A stretch of DNA of 6,027 bases from an uncultured Ruminobacter sp. Its GTDB lineage: Bacteria; Pseudomonadota; Gammaproteobacteria; Enterobacterales; Succinivibrionaceae. The notes under the pieces were generated by a model. That model worked only from the letters and a program-made list of their open reading frames with translations, was not told where the DNA came from and did not search any database. Position numbers and translations under genes: made by a program. Position 1 is the stretch's first letter. Every line of letters starts with the position of its first letter. This document shows positions 1 through 6,027 of this stretch, piece after piece. Location of the stretch: positions 1 to 6,027 of the forward strand of contig CAAFXL010000194.1 in assembly GCA_900767005.1 (NCBI GenBank). Reading direction: 5' to 3'.

Positions 1-38
1 ACTAGGAAAGAAGTTAGAGATTAATACAAATAAATAAC

Positions 39-74
39 CAACCTAACGAAATTTTAATTAAATTTGTTTGGTTG
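39..74. repeat. Imperfect inverted repeat upstream of the galR-like gene
   Basis: CAACC at 39-43 pairs with GGTTG at 70-74. Inside, AAC (45-47) pairs with GTT (66-68), and AAATTT (49-54) pairs with AAATTT (60-65), with one mismatch and one bulged G at 48. The loop is 55-59. This gives 14 pairs centred near 57, about 75 bases before the start codon. It could be an autoregulatory operator or a weak terminator of an unseen upstream gene, since T-rich sequence follows on both strands. I see no typical gal operator with a central CG, so the role is open. Confidence 0.4.
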
Positions 75-81
75 AATTATT

Positions 82-110
82 TTGAGTACTGATTATTCGA
101 CTTTTAGGAT
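82..110 (+). promoter_or_regulatory. Weak sigma70-like promoter candidate for the galR-like gene
   Basis: TTGAGT at 82-87 (four of six matches to the -35 consensus) and TAGGAT at 105-110 (four of six to the -10) are separated by 17 bases. Transcription would begin near 117, leaving a very short leader that still contains the SD sequence. TATAAC at 111-116 is a better -10 hexamer but lacks a partner -35. In DNA this AT-rich such matches are common by chance. Confidence 0.25.
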
Positions 111-120
111 TATAACAAAT

Positions 121-125
121 AAGGA
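121..125 (+). promoter_or_regulatory. Ribosome binding site that decides between two tandem ATG codons
   Basis: AAGGA lies 4 bases before the ATG at 130 and 7 bases before the ATG at 133. The second spacing is the more usual one. It also gives a protein beginning M-T-T-I-K, matching the M-A-T-I-K start of E. coli GalR. The start at 133 is therefore preferred, though use of both is possible. Confidence 0.55.
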
Positions 126-132
126 TTAAATG

Positions 133-1146
133 ATGACCACAATAAAGGAAGTTGCAAAATTAGCTAATGTTTCAGTTGCTACCGTTTCACGAGTTATTAA
201 TAATTCGACAAAAGTTTCTCCCGAAGCTCGAATTGCGGTTGAAAAAGCTCAAGATGAACTAAATTACCATCCAAGAATCTCAACTAAGAACATCGCAAAA
301 TTTGACCGTGAAACAATTGGCGTTATTGTTGCTGATCTAAGTGACCCATATTTTGGGAATATGATTAGAGTTATTGATTCAATTGCTCACGAGAATAGCT
401 TTAATGTAATAACAATTAATGCCTACCACGACCCATTTAAAGAAAAAGCAGCCATCGAAACACTTATTCACTATGGCTGTAAATGTATTATTGCTCATAC
501 TCTTACCATTGAAAACGAGCTTTTAGCTCGCTTTATGCGTGATATTCCAGCCATGGTTCTAATTAACCGTAAGCTTGAAAAATTTGAAGATAGATGTATT
601 TATCCTAACGATGAAATGGGCTCATATTTAGCGGTTAAACATTTAATCAACAATGGGCATCGCGAAATTGCTTATATGAAATCAAATCATAAAATTAATG
701 ATACTTGTGCAAGATTTCTTGGCTACATTAGAGCAATTGAAGAAGCTAAAATCCCATTTAACCCAAAACTAATCGTTGAGGTCGATCCTACCCCACAAGG
801 CGGAGAAGATGGCGTACAAATGCTTTTAAATTCTGGCGTAAAATTTACCGCAATTGCAACCTACAATGATATGCAGGCAGCGGGAGCTATGGCAATCTTA
901 ATTGATAATGATATTAAGATTCCTGATAATATCTCAGTAATTGGTTATGATAACATGCTAATAAGTAGATATTTACAACCAAGATTAACTACAATTTTAA
1001 ATCCAGTTACCTTAATGGCCACAGCTGCGACCAATCTAACTATGGCAATTCACAATCAAAGTACTGATACCTCTTCAATTCAAAGAGAATTTACGCCAAC
1101 TTTAATTAAGCGTTTTACCGTTAGAGATTTAAGAAGTTTTCAGTAA
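133..1146 (+). CDS. galR: GalR/GalS-type LacI-family transcriptional repressor
   Basis: This is a DNA-binding repressor whose operator binding should be relieved by a sugar, most likely galactose judging from family resemblance. The N-terminal helix-turn-helix spans about residues 3-24, with the motif VSVATVSRVINN. It is followed by the YHP motif (45-47) and a hinge segment. A periplasmic-binding-protein-like effector domain fills the rest, with DPYFG at 71-75, INR at 144-146, GH at 175-176, YND at 244-246 and IGYDN at 270-274. Its 337 residues are near the family length, and similarity to remembered E. coli GalR runs the whole length, including the INR, SNH and SRYLQPRLTT-like blocks. The hinge helix differs from GalR: the usual A-R-x-L-A reads T-K-N-I-A, with Ile54 replacing the leucine that inserts into the operator minor groove. 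No galactose gene is visible nearby, so the regulon is unknown. GalS, or a paralogue with another ligand, remains possible. Confidence 0.88.
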   Translation: MTTIKEVAKLANVSVATVSRVINNSTKVSPEARIAVEKAQDELNYHPRISTKNIAKFDRETIGVIVADLSDPYFGNMIRVIDSIAHENSFNVITINAYHDPFKEKAAIETLIHYGCKCIIAHTLTIENELLARFMRDIPAMVLINRKLEKFEDRCIYPNDEMGSYLAVKHLINNGHREIAYMKSNHKINDTCARFLGYIRAIEEAKIPFNPKLIVEVDPTPQGGEDGVQMLLNSGVKFTAIATYNDMQAAGAMAILIDNDIKIPDNISVIGYDNMLISRYLQPRLTTILNPVTLMATAATNLTMAIHNQSTDTSSIQREFTPTLIKRFTVRDLRSFQ

Positions 1147-1151
1147 TAATT

Positions 1152-1197
1152 TAAGGCTTTTTAATCATTTTTTTGAATAAATGTTAATAAAGCCTTA
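1152..1197. repeat. 46-base imperfect palindrome between galR-like gene and lpxL
   Basis: TAAGGCTTT at 1152-1160 is an exact reverse complement of AAAGCCTTA at 1189-1197. Inside, CATTT (1166-1170) pairs with AAATG (1179-1183) around an 8-base loop. The intervening five positions contain two further pairs, giving 16 of 19 possible pairs. It begins 5 bases after the galR-like stop codon, as a terminator would, but no T run follows the right arm directly; T-rich DNA starts only near 1217. It overlaps the predicted lpxL promoter, so an operator or regulator-binding role is the alternative. Confidence 0.5.
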
Positions 1198-1201
1198 TAC
1201 T
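1173..1201 (+). promoter_or_regulatory. Probable sigma70 promoter for lpxL
   Basis: TTGAAT at 1173-1178 and TATACT at 1196-1201 are separated by exactly 17 bases. The -10 hexamer matches the consensus at five of six positions and the -35 at four of six. A start near 1208 would give a leader of about 37 bases. The -35 lies in the loop region and the spacer in the right half of the palindrome at 1152-1197, so a protein bound to the palindrome would cover the promoter. An alternative, TTAACA (1211-1216) with TTAAAT (1234-1239), would start almost at the ATG. Confidence 0.45.
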
Positions 1202-1244
1202 ACATAATTATTAACATTTTTATTTTTAATTTCTTAAATTTAAT

Positions 1245-2213
1245 ATGTCTGACGAAAAGTATCATAGTAACGCTCTTACCAATCCTCATATTACTTTGGA
1301 GATGTTTTTACCCAAATATTGGTTTAACTGGATAGTAACCTTACTACTACGTTTTATTATCTTATTTCCTTATTCCTGGTTTATGCGTTTTGGTAGACTC
1401 CTTGGATTCTTTGCCATGTTTATTGTTAGAAGACGCGTACGAATTACCGAACAAAACTTTAAAATGGCAATGCCTGAACTAAGTGAAAAGGAAGTTAAAA
1501 ACTTAACCAAAGAACATTTTGCCAATGTTGGTATGGCATTATTTGAAACTGCCATGGCGTGGTATTGGCCAGAAAGAAGACTAAAAAAATTAGTTCATAT
1601 TGATAAAGAAGAATTACAAAAGGCAAAAGAAATTGCTCGTTCCCGTAAAGGCATCATTGTGCTTACTTGCCACTTTGTAACTTTAGAACTAATGGCTCGA
1701 ATTTATGGCACCAATATAACTAAGGGTGTTGGGGTTTATAGGCCAAATGATGACCTAGTGCTTGAATACCTTCAAGTTAAAGGAAGAACTCGCTCTAATT
1801 TATATTTAGTTGATCGTAGAGAAATTAAACCAATTATTAAAGCTCTTTTAAAAGGACTTCCAATTTGGTATGCCCCAGATCAGGATTATGGACGTAGGGC
1901 AAGCGTTTTTGTACCGTTCTTTGCGGTTCAGGAAGCGGCTACTGTAACAGGAACTGCTGGATTTGCCAAAGTAAAAAATACGGTAGTGCAACCTTCATAC
2001 ACCATTAGATTACCTAATTACCAAGGGTATAAATTAGTAATTAAAGATGTATTAGAAAACTTCCCAACCGGCGATGATATTGCAGATGCCACACGCGTAA
2101 ATAAAATCATTGAAGATATGATAAAAGAAGCACCAGCTCAATATATGTGGCTTCATCGTAGATTTAAAACTACTCCAAACCCTGATGCTCCAAGTCGTTA
2201 TCATGATATCTAA
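1245..2213 (+). CDS. lpxL: Lipid A biosynthesis lauroyl acyltransferase (LpxL/HtrB family)
   Basis: This enzyme transfers a secondary acyl chain, laurate in E. coli, from acyl-ACP to Kdo2-lipid IVA at the cytoplasmic face of the inner membrane, a late step of lipid A assembly. The 322 residues show an N-terminal hydrophobic segment at about 28-48 that would anchor it. The catalytic HX4E motif is His143-FVTL-Glu148. GVYRPND (163-169) and the block from APDQDYG (210-216) to VFVPFF follow, and the C-terminus reads MWLHRRFKT (301-309) and ends near SRY, as in E. coli LpxL. E. coli LpxL has 306 residues; the extra length is mostly about nine N-terminal residues and a short tail. The ATG at 1245 has no visible SD, but an in-frame stop (TAA, 1227-1229) lies just upstream and the next ATG (1302) has GGAG directly abutting it, so 1245 is the best start. 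LpxP is very similar and cannot be fully excluded; LpxM fits less well. Confidence 0.93.
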   Translation: MSDEKYHSNALTNPHITLEMFLPKYWFNWIVTLLLRFIILFPYSWFMRFGRLLGFFAMFIVRRRVRITEQNFKMAMPELSEKEVKNLTKEHFANVGMALFETAMAWYWPERRLKKLVHIDKEELQKAKEIARSRKGIIVLTCHFVTLELMARIYGTNITKGVGVYRPNDDLVLEYLQVKGRTRSNLYLVDRREIKPIIKALLKGLPIWYAPDQDYGRRASVFVPFFAVQEAATVTGTAGFAKVKNTVVQPSYTIRLPNYQGYKLVIKDVLENFPTGDDIADATRVNKIIEDMIKEAPAQYMWLHRRFKTTPNPDAPSRYHDI

Positions 2214-2216
2214 ATC

Positions 2217-2235
2217 TAAGTTAATCTCTAACTTA
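2217..2235. terminator. Small hairpin between convergent lpxL and glnE
   Basis: TAAGTTA (2217-2223) and TAACTTA (2229-2235) are exact reverse complements around a 5-base loop. The right arm includes the glnE stop codon. This occupies nearly all of the 19 bases between the two stop codons, so any shared terminator must be here or inside a coding end. The stem is short and AT-rich and neither strand shows a proper T run, so a true intrinsic terminator is doubtful. Confidence 0.3.
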
Positions 2236-5130
2236 TTCTAAAGGTTTAATCTCCTTAATGTCACCACTATCTAGCATTAAGGAGTTCCATACTTTTTGCA
2301 CAAACTCTCTTTCACTTGCTAATACATCTAATGAAACATATCTAGGAAGTACTTGAAGCGAGGTATGATGATACATGTTTCTAAGTGCTAAATAAGCTTT
2401 AATTAATCCTTTTGCTACAAACTCTGGAATGATTTCAAGGCGTGCCATTTCCTCAAAAATTCTAACATTATCAGACCAAAGCACCATATCTTGAAGTTTA
2501 CTTGCGTATTTTAAAACTAAGTACTGCCCCATAAACTCAATATCCGTCATTCCCCCAAAGCCTTGCTTAATATCAAAGGTTTCTTTAGTACCACGAATTA
2601 AGTTTGCACGCATCTTATTACGCATCTCAATTACATCTTTTAATAAATCTTCATCATTACGATTTTTTCTAATAATGTTATTGCGGATTTCATTAAATTT
2701 ATTAATTAAGCGTTCAGACCCAAGAACTGCACGAGCACGAACTAAAGCTTGTAATTCCCAAGTCCAAGCTTTATTTTCTAGATACTGTTCATAACCACTT
2801 AAGGTACAAATTAAAGGTCCAGCCGCACCCTCTGGGCGAAGTCTAGCATCAACCTCATAAAGAATACCTGATGAAAGTCTAGTACTAAATAAATGCATTA
2901 ATCTTTGTGCAAAACGGCCATAGAACATACGATTTGAGATAACTTGCTCACCATTAGTTTCCCCATCAAGGTCGCTATCACATAAAAATACTAGGTCTAA
3001 ATCTGAGCCATATGCAAGTTCAATTCCCCCTAACTTTCCATAACCAATTACGCAGATTCCTTTATCACCATATTTTATCGCATTACTTGGAATACCATGT
3101 TTTGCAACTAATTGGTTCCAAGTAAGATTTACCACCTCATTTAAAATTGCTTGAGCAAGATAAGTTAAATAATCACTCACCTTCATTAAAGGTAAATGTC
3201 CTACCAAATCTGAAGCACAAATTCTTAAAAGCTGAATTTGTTTAAATTGGCGAAGTGATTCCATTTGTTGCTCTAAATCATCACTTGATACTCTTAATAA
3301 AAACTCTCTAAGCTCATGTGGATAATCTTTAGGATCGGTTGGCGTATAAAGAGTTTTTGGCATTATTAATTCATCAAGTAAGATTGGATGCTCAGTTAAT
3401 TGTTCAGTAATTAACTGAGAACCTGAACAAAGCTTAATTAATTGGTCACAAACGCCTACATTCTCAGTAATAAGCTGTAAGTAAGTAGTTCTAGTTACAA
3501 TTTGAAGTAGAAGCTGGGTTATTCTTCCAAGTGAAATTGAAGGTTTATTCTCATTAACCAGTTTAAATAATAAATAAGGCACTAATTTATTAAGTATTTC
3601 TCGTCCTTTAGGACCAATTTGTTTACTTTGGCAATTATTCTTAAAACGAATTAAAGTTTGGGAGAATTTATCTAGTTCCTCTTTGTTAGAAAAATTACTT
3701 TCTAAAGCACTCTTCATTTCCTCAAGAGAAAGAGGAAGTAGCCATAAATCTAAATAAGAGTTATCTTCACTACTATTAATTTCCTCATCTTCAGGATCTC
3801 TAATAATTAGCTTAAATTCGCTATTTACACATTCAAGGACGCTATTAACCTTTTGATAAAAATCATCATAAGAATTAAAACCTAGGACACTTACTAATCT
3901 ATCTTTATCGATTTCCTTATCAGGTAAAGTTTGGTTTTGTTCATCATTAATTTCTTGAAGAAGATTTTCAGTTCTACGTAAAAAGATATAGCAATCATTT
4001 AAAGTTTCATAAGTTTTATCATCAAGTAGATTGCATTCTTTTAAATGCTCTAAAACTTTTAATAAATGTTTTTCTTGTAAAGCTAATACGCGTCCCCCAC
4101 GCATTAATTGAAAGACTTGAGCGATAAATTCAAGCTCACGAATTCCGCCTTTACCAAGTTTGATGTTATCTCTTAAGTGGCGGCGTCTTACTTCTGCTTC
4201 AATCATGCTTTTCATTTTTCTTAGTGATTCTATAGCACTAAAATCTAAATACCTACGAAAAACAAATGGTCTAAGCATGTCGTTTAGTTCTTTAGCTTCT
4301 TTGGTTTCATCACCAAGCACTCTTCCTTTAACCATAGCGTAGCGTTCCCAAGAGCGACCATGCTTTAAATAGTAATCTTCTAAAGAAGCAAAGGAACTAA
4401 CTAGCGGGCCACTTTCCCCAAAGGGGCGAAGTCTCATATCCACGCGATAAACTTGACCATCAACGGTTTTTTGATCTAAAACTTGAATAAGAGCTTGACC
4501 AAGACGAGTGAAAAAAACTTGGTTATCAATACTTTTTCTAGAACCTACGGTTTCACCAATTTCTGGATAACAAAAAATTAAATCAATATCAGATGAAAAG
4601 TTTAATTCCCTACCCCCAAGTTTACCCATACCAATAACTAACATTTTTTGAGGTGTTCCTTCATATGATGATGGAACACCATATAGTGCAGTATGAGATT
4701 TATAAAGATAATCTAAAGTTTCAACTATAATGCTTTCCGCAAAATCTGACATAATCTTAAAACATTCACCTAAGGGTAAGCGATTAGTCATATCAAGCCA
4801 AGTAACTTTAGCAAAAACCTCATTACGATATACTCTTAAAACCTTTTTTAAAGAGTTTAGATCTTTACAATTACTAATTAGATTTTTGATATATGACCTA
4901 AAACCCTCCTCTGGATAAACTTTTTCTAAAGCATCCTTTTGAAGGAGATTTCTGGCAATAGAAAGGTCACGCGTAAGTGCAGTTGCCACAAAATCCGATA
5001 ACCCAAAAATTTCCTTTAAATTACTTTCATTTTCTAAAAAAAGTGATTTATCTTCTTCACTTTTAGCTAAAGAAAGTAATCGATTAAAGCTTTTATCGGC
5101 CTGCTCTTGCATTTTTAAGGTTATAGTCAT
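2233..5130 (-). CDS. glnE: Bifunctional glutamine synthetase adenylyltransferase/deadenylase GlnE
   Basis: GlnE attaches AMP to a tyrosine of glutamine synthetase to lower its activity and removes it by phosphorolysis. PII protein and glutamine govern the balance, linking ammonium assimilation to nitrogen supply in the cytoplasm. At 965 residues it is slightly longer than the 946 of E. coli. The N-terminal deadenylase nucleotidyltransferase domain has GMGKLGG (167-173), metal-binding Asp181 and Asp183 in SSDIDLIF, Asp231 in VDMRLRPFGE, and KGGIRELEF (327-335). A helical linker with an acidic stretch (about 446-456) joins it to the C-terminal adenylyltransferase domain, which has GYGKLGG (696-702), Asp710 and Asp712 in GSDLDLVF, Asp761 in VDARLRPEG and MTDIEF (861-866). 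Both active sites look intact. The first ATG is chosen because AGGA lies 8 bases upstream; Met7 has no SD. It lies 41 bases downstream of the ygiF-like gene, with no clear promoter between, so co-transcription is likely. Confidence 0.97.
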   Translation of the reverse strand: MTITLKMQEQADKSFNRLLSLAKSEEDKSLFLENESNLKEIFGLSDFVATALTRDLSIARNLLQKDALEKVYPEEGFRSYIKNLISNCKDLNSLKKVLRVYRNEVFAKVTWLDMTNRLPLGECFKIMSDFAESIIVETLDYLYKSHTALYGVPSSYEGTPQKMLVIGMGKLGGRELNFSSDIDLIFCYPEIGETVGSRKSIDNQVFFTRLGQALIQVLDQKTVDGQVYRVDMRLRPFGESGPLVSSFASLEDYYLKHGRSWERYAMVKGRVLGDETKEAKELNDMLRPFVFRRYLDFSAIESLRKMKSMIEAEVRRRHLRDNIKLGKGGIRELEFIAQVFQLMRGGRVLALQEKHLLKVLEHLKECNLLDDKTYETLNDCYIFLRRTENLLQEINDEQNQTLPDKEIDKDRLVSVLGFNSYDDFYQKVNSVLECVNSEFKLIIRDPEDEEINSSEDNSYLDLWLLPLSLEEMKSALESNFSNKEELDKFSQTLIRFKNNCQSKQIGPKGREILNKLVPYLLFKLVNENKPSISLGRITQLLLQIVTRTTYLQLITENVGVCDQLIKLCSGSQLITEQLTEHPILLDELIMPKTLYTPTDPKDYPHELREFLLRVSSDDLEQQMESLRQFKQIQLLRICASDLVGHLPLMKVSDYLTYLAQAILNEVVNLTWNQLVAKHGIPSNAIKYGDKGICVIGYGKLGGIELAYGSDLDLVFLCDSDLDGETNGEQVISNRMFYGRFAQRLMHLFSTRLSSGILYEVDARLRPEGAAGPLICTLSGYEQYLENKAWTWELQALVRARAVLGSERLINKFNEIRNNIIRKNRNDEDLLKDVIEMRNKMRANLIRGTKETFDIKQGFGGMTDIEFMGQYLVLKYASKLQDMVLWSDNVRIFEEMARLEIIPEFVAKGLIKAYLALRNMYHHTSLQVLPRYVSLDVLASEREFVQKVWNSLMLDSGDIKEIKPLE
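2251..2284. repeat. Perfect 10-bp stem-loop at the 3' end of glnE
   Basis: CTCCTTAATG (2251-2260) and CATTAAGGAG (2275-2284) are exact reverse complements around a 14-base loop, within glnE codons 949-960. Neither strand has a T run straight after the stem. Its place near the convergent gene ends suggests transcription attenuation or mRNA end protection for one or both transcripts, but that is inference. Confidence 0.5.
3391..3419. repeat. Perfect 11-bp stem-loop inside glnE
   Basis: CTCAGTTAATT (3391-3401) and AATTAACTGAG (3409-3419) are exact reverse complements with a 7-base loop. They lie in glnE codons 571-580 (SQLITEQLTE), in the linker before the adenylyltransferase domain. It is the longest uninterrupted stem I found in the window. 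The near-repeated Q-L-x-T-E residues may account for part of it. Confidence 0.5.
4652..4680. repeat. GC-containing 8+4-bp stem-loop inside glnE
   Basis: GGTGTTCC (4652-4659) pairs with GGAACACC (4673-4680). After one T-T mismatch, TCAT (4661-4664) pairs with ATGA (4668-4671), leaving a 3-base loop. Twelve of thirteen positions pair. It sits in glnE codons 151-160, just before the GMGKLGG motif. No T run follows on either strand, so it is not a standard terminator. Confidence 0.5.
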
Positions 5131-5138
5131 AATTAGAT

Positions 5139-5142
5139 TCCT
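5139..5142 (-). promoter_or_regulatory. glnE ribosome binding site
   Basis: On the - strand AGGA lies 8 bases before the ATG whose first base is 5130. No SD precedes the next in-frame ATG (first base 5112), so this site fixes the glnE start. Confidence 0.55.
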
Positions 5143-5171
5143 AAAAAATATTGCACTTATATTTGTTTTAA

Positions 5172-6027
5172 TTAGTTAAAGATATACTGAGATCTAGCAT
5201 AGAGATATTCTTTATCAGAAATTAAATCTAATAATAAATTATTAAGTTCTTTTTCTGAAAAATTCTTCATTTCTTTATTTAGATAATTTAAGTTACTTCT
5301 TAAAATTTCTAAAAATTGAGCGTTTTGATTATTAGAAAACTTAATTAGTTGCTCGATATATTGAATATAATTTTCTAGTGCTACTTTTTCATGGGTTAGT
5401 AAAAAGTTTAATTCATTTCGCTCAATTGCTCGCATAATGGTTTGGGGATTAGTTTCATTTTCATTAAATTCAATAATTTTTGGAGCTTTACTTAAAGTTG
5501 CATAAAAGGCTGCTCTTTGCATCTTACTTAAAGTTCCTAAGAATAAAGAGTGATTTGGTAAGTTTTTAATTAAAAGTAAGGAAAATTCTATTAATTCCTG
5601 TTTATTACCTTCTTTTAATTCTAGTTCTAATTCTTTAGAATTAATTTCCCCTTTAGGTGAAAAATAAAACACATCGTCAAGACTAATTTCAATCGTTGTT
5701 TCTTTAAAGTTAATTAAAAAGATAGTGCGATTACATCTTTGACTCATATTCTCTTTTAAATTAGATTGAATCTCATTTAAATTTAAAGAAGTAAAAATTT
5801 CTGGTGGGAATTTTGAAAGATTAGGAATCGCTACATCTTCATCTAATGAAATATTATATTCAGGATGAATAAATAAGCCACCTTGTCCCTTATCCTTAGT
5901 TTTTATAGTCATTTCAAATTGACTATTAGTTTGTCTCACTCTTAAAGCAATGCCATTTTTAAATAAATCACTACTAGGAGTATCAAAATAACGATTATTT
6001 AATTTTAATTCTTCTCTTTTTAATAAA
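5172..6027 (-). CDS. ygiF: YgiF-like CYTH inorganic triphosphatase, 5' end outside the window, shortened CHAD region
   Basis: E. coli YgiF hydrolyses inorganic triphosphate through a CYTH tunnel domain followed by a C-terminal CHAD domain. Here 284 codons are visible, open to the right edge. They include RYFDTP and ALRVR upstream of a GTG at 5937-5939, which is the valine of the LRVR motif and not a start. Further matches to E. coli YgiF are FEMTIK, the GGL-x-x-x-PEYN block, FPPEIF, the acidic metal-binding strand KELELEL, and LSK before the domain junction. The N-terminal ExExK signature, about 27 or more residues away, lies beyond the edge. After the CYTH domain only about 85 residues of helical, CHAD-like sequence remain before the stop, where E. 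coli has about 215; total length would be near 310-315 against 433. The catalytic core looks complete where visible. It precedes glnE by 41 bases, the same gene pair as in enterobacteria. Family assignment is firm; activity of the shortened protein is inferred. Confidence 0.88.
   Translation of the reverse strand, partial: LLKREELKLNNRYFDTPSSDLFKNGIALRVRQTNSQFEMTIKTKDKGQGGLFIHPEYNISLDEDVAIPNLSKFPPEIFTSLNLNEIQSNLKENMSQRCNRTIFLINFKETTIEISLDDVFYFSPKGEINSKELELELKEGNKQELIEFSLLLIKNLPNHSLFLGTLSKMQRAAFYATLSKAPKIIEFNENETNPQTIMRAIERNELNFLLTHEKVALENYIQYIEQLIKFSNNQNAQFLEILRSNLNYLNKEMKNFSEKELNNLLLDLISDKEYLYARSQYIFN

Noticed and set aside
1370..1555. Open frame of about 60 codons on the - strand opposite lpxL
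   Set aside because: Lies wholly within a clear acyltransferase gene, has no SD or recognisable domain, and looks like an antisense shadow.
4160..4342. Open frame of about 60 codons on the + strand opposite glnE
   Set aside because: Antisense to conserved GlnE deadenylase sequence, with no family features.
4414..4430. CCCC-AAA-GGGG mini hairpin in glnE
   Set aside because: Only a 4-bp stem, and it follows from the conserved residues encoded there (PFGESGP), so no separate role is needed.
4730..4918. Open frame of about 60 codons on the + strand opposite glnE
   Set aside because: Antisense to the GlnE N-terminal region; no SD, no recognisable domain.
5151..5162. AAGTGCAAT on the - strand resembling a Pasteurellaceae uptake signal (AAGTGCGGT)
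   Set aside because: Two of nine bases differ and I saw no exact copy in the window, so it is most likely chance.
5937..5939. GTG as the start codon of the ygiF-like gene
   Set aside because: The frame stays open to the right edge and the upstream codons encode RYFDTP and ALR, conserved CYTH sequence; this GTG is an internal valine.
1..6027. Mobile element, CRISPR array, tRNA/rRNA or defence island
   Set aside because: No transposase, integrase, repeat-spacer pattern, cloverleaf or defence-type gene is visible; all coding capacity is taken by four conserved chromosomal genes.

Overview
The window is an AT-rich (about two-thirds A+T by eye) stretch of a Gram-negative gammaproteobacterial chromosome. 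All four genes closely resemble, by recalled sequence, Escherichia coli proteins: GalR/GalS, LpxL (HtrB), GlnE and YgiF. The lipid A acyltransferase implies an LPS or LOS outer membrane. Low-GC gammaproteobacterial groups such as Orbales, AT-rich Pasteurellales or Succinivibrionaceae are plausible hosts, but the sequence alone does not let me choose.

Layout. Positions 1-132 hold an imperfect inverted repeat, a weak promoter candidate and a Shine-Dalgarno (SD) sequence for a GalR-type LacI-family regulator on the + strand (133-1146). A 98-base gap follows, with a 46-base imperfect palindrome and a good sigma70-like promoter overlapping it. Then comes lpxL on the + strand (1245-2213). It converges, with a 19-base gap holding a small hairpin, on glnE (2233-5130, - strand). 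A further 41 bases separate glnE from an upstream - strand gene encoding a YgiF-like CYTH inorganic triphosphatase. That gene runs open through the right edge, so its N-terminus is outside the window. No stretch over 300 bases lacks a gene.

How the genes relate. The ygiF-glnE pair keeps the arrangement known from enterobacteria and is probably one transcript. GlnE sets glutamine synthetase activity by adenylylation and deadenylylation. LpxL acts in lipid A assembly at the inner membrane. The GalR-like protein is a sugar-responsive repressor with no galactose gene visible beside it.

What stands out. The YgiF-like protein has an apparently intact CYTH core but only about one third of a CHAD domain, and its gene ends cleanly. 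hldE, which follows glnE in E. coli, is absent at the lpxL-glnE junction. glnE carries three strong hairpins in its coding sequence. The lpxL promoter overlaps a palindrome. I found no mobile element, CRISPR array, RNA gene or defence-like system, and nothing that amounts to an undescribed system. This is ordinary core-genome sequence with a few local oddities.
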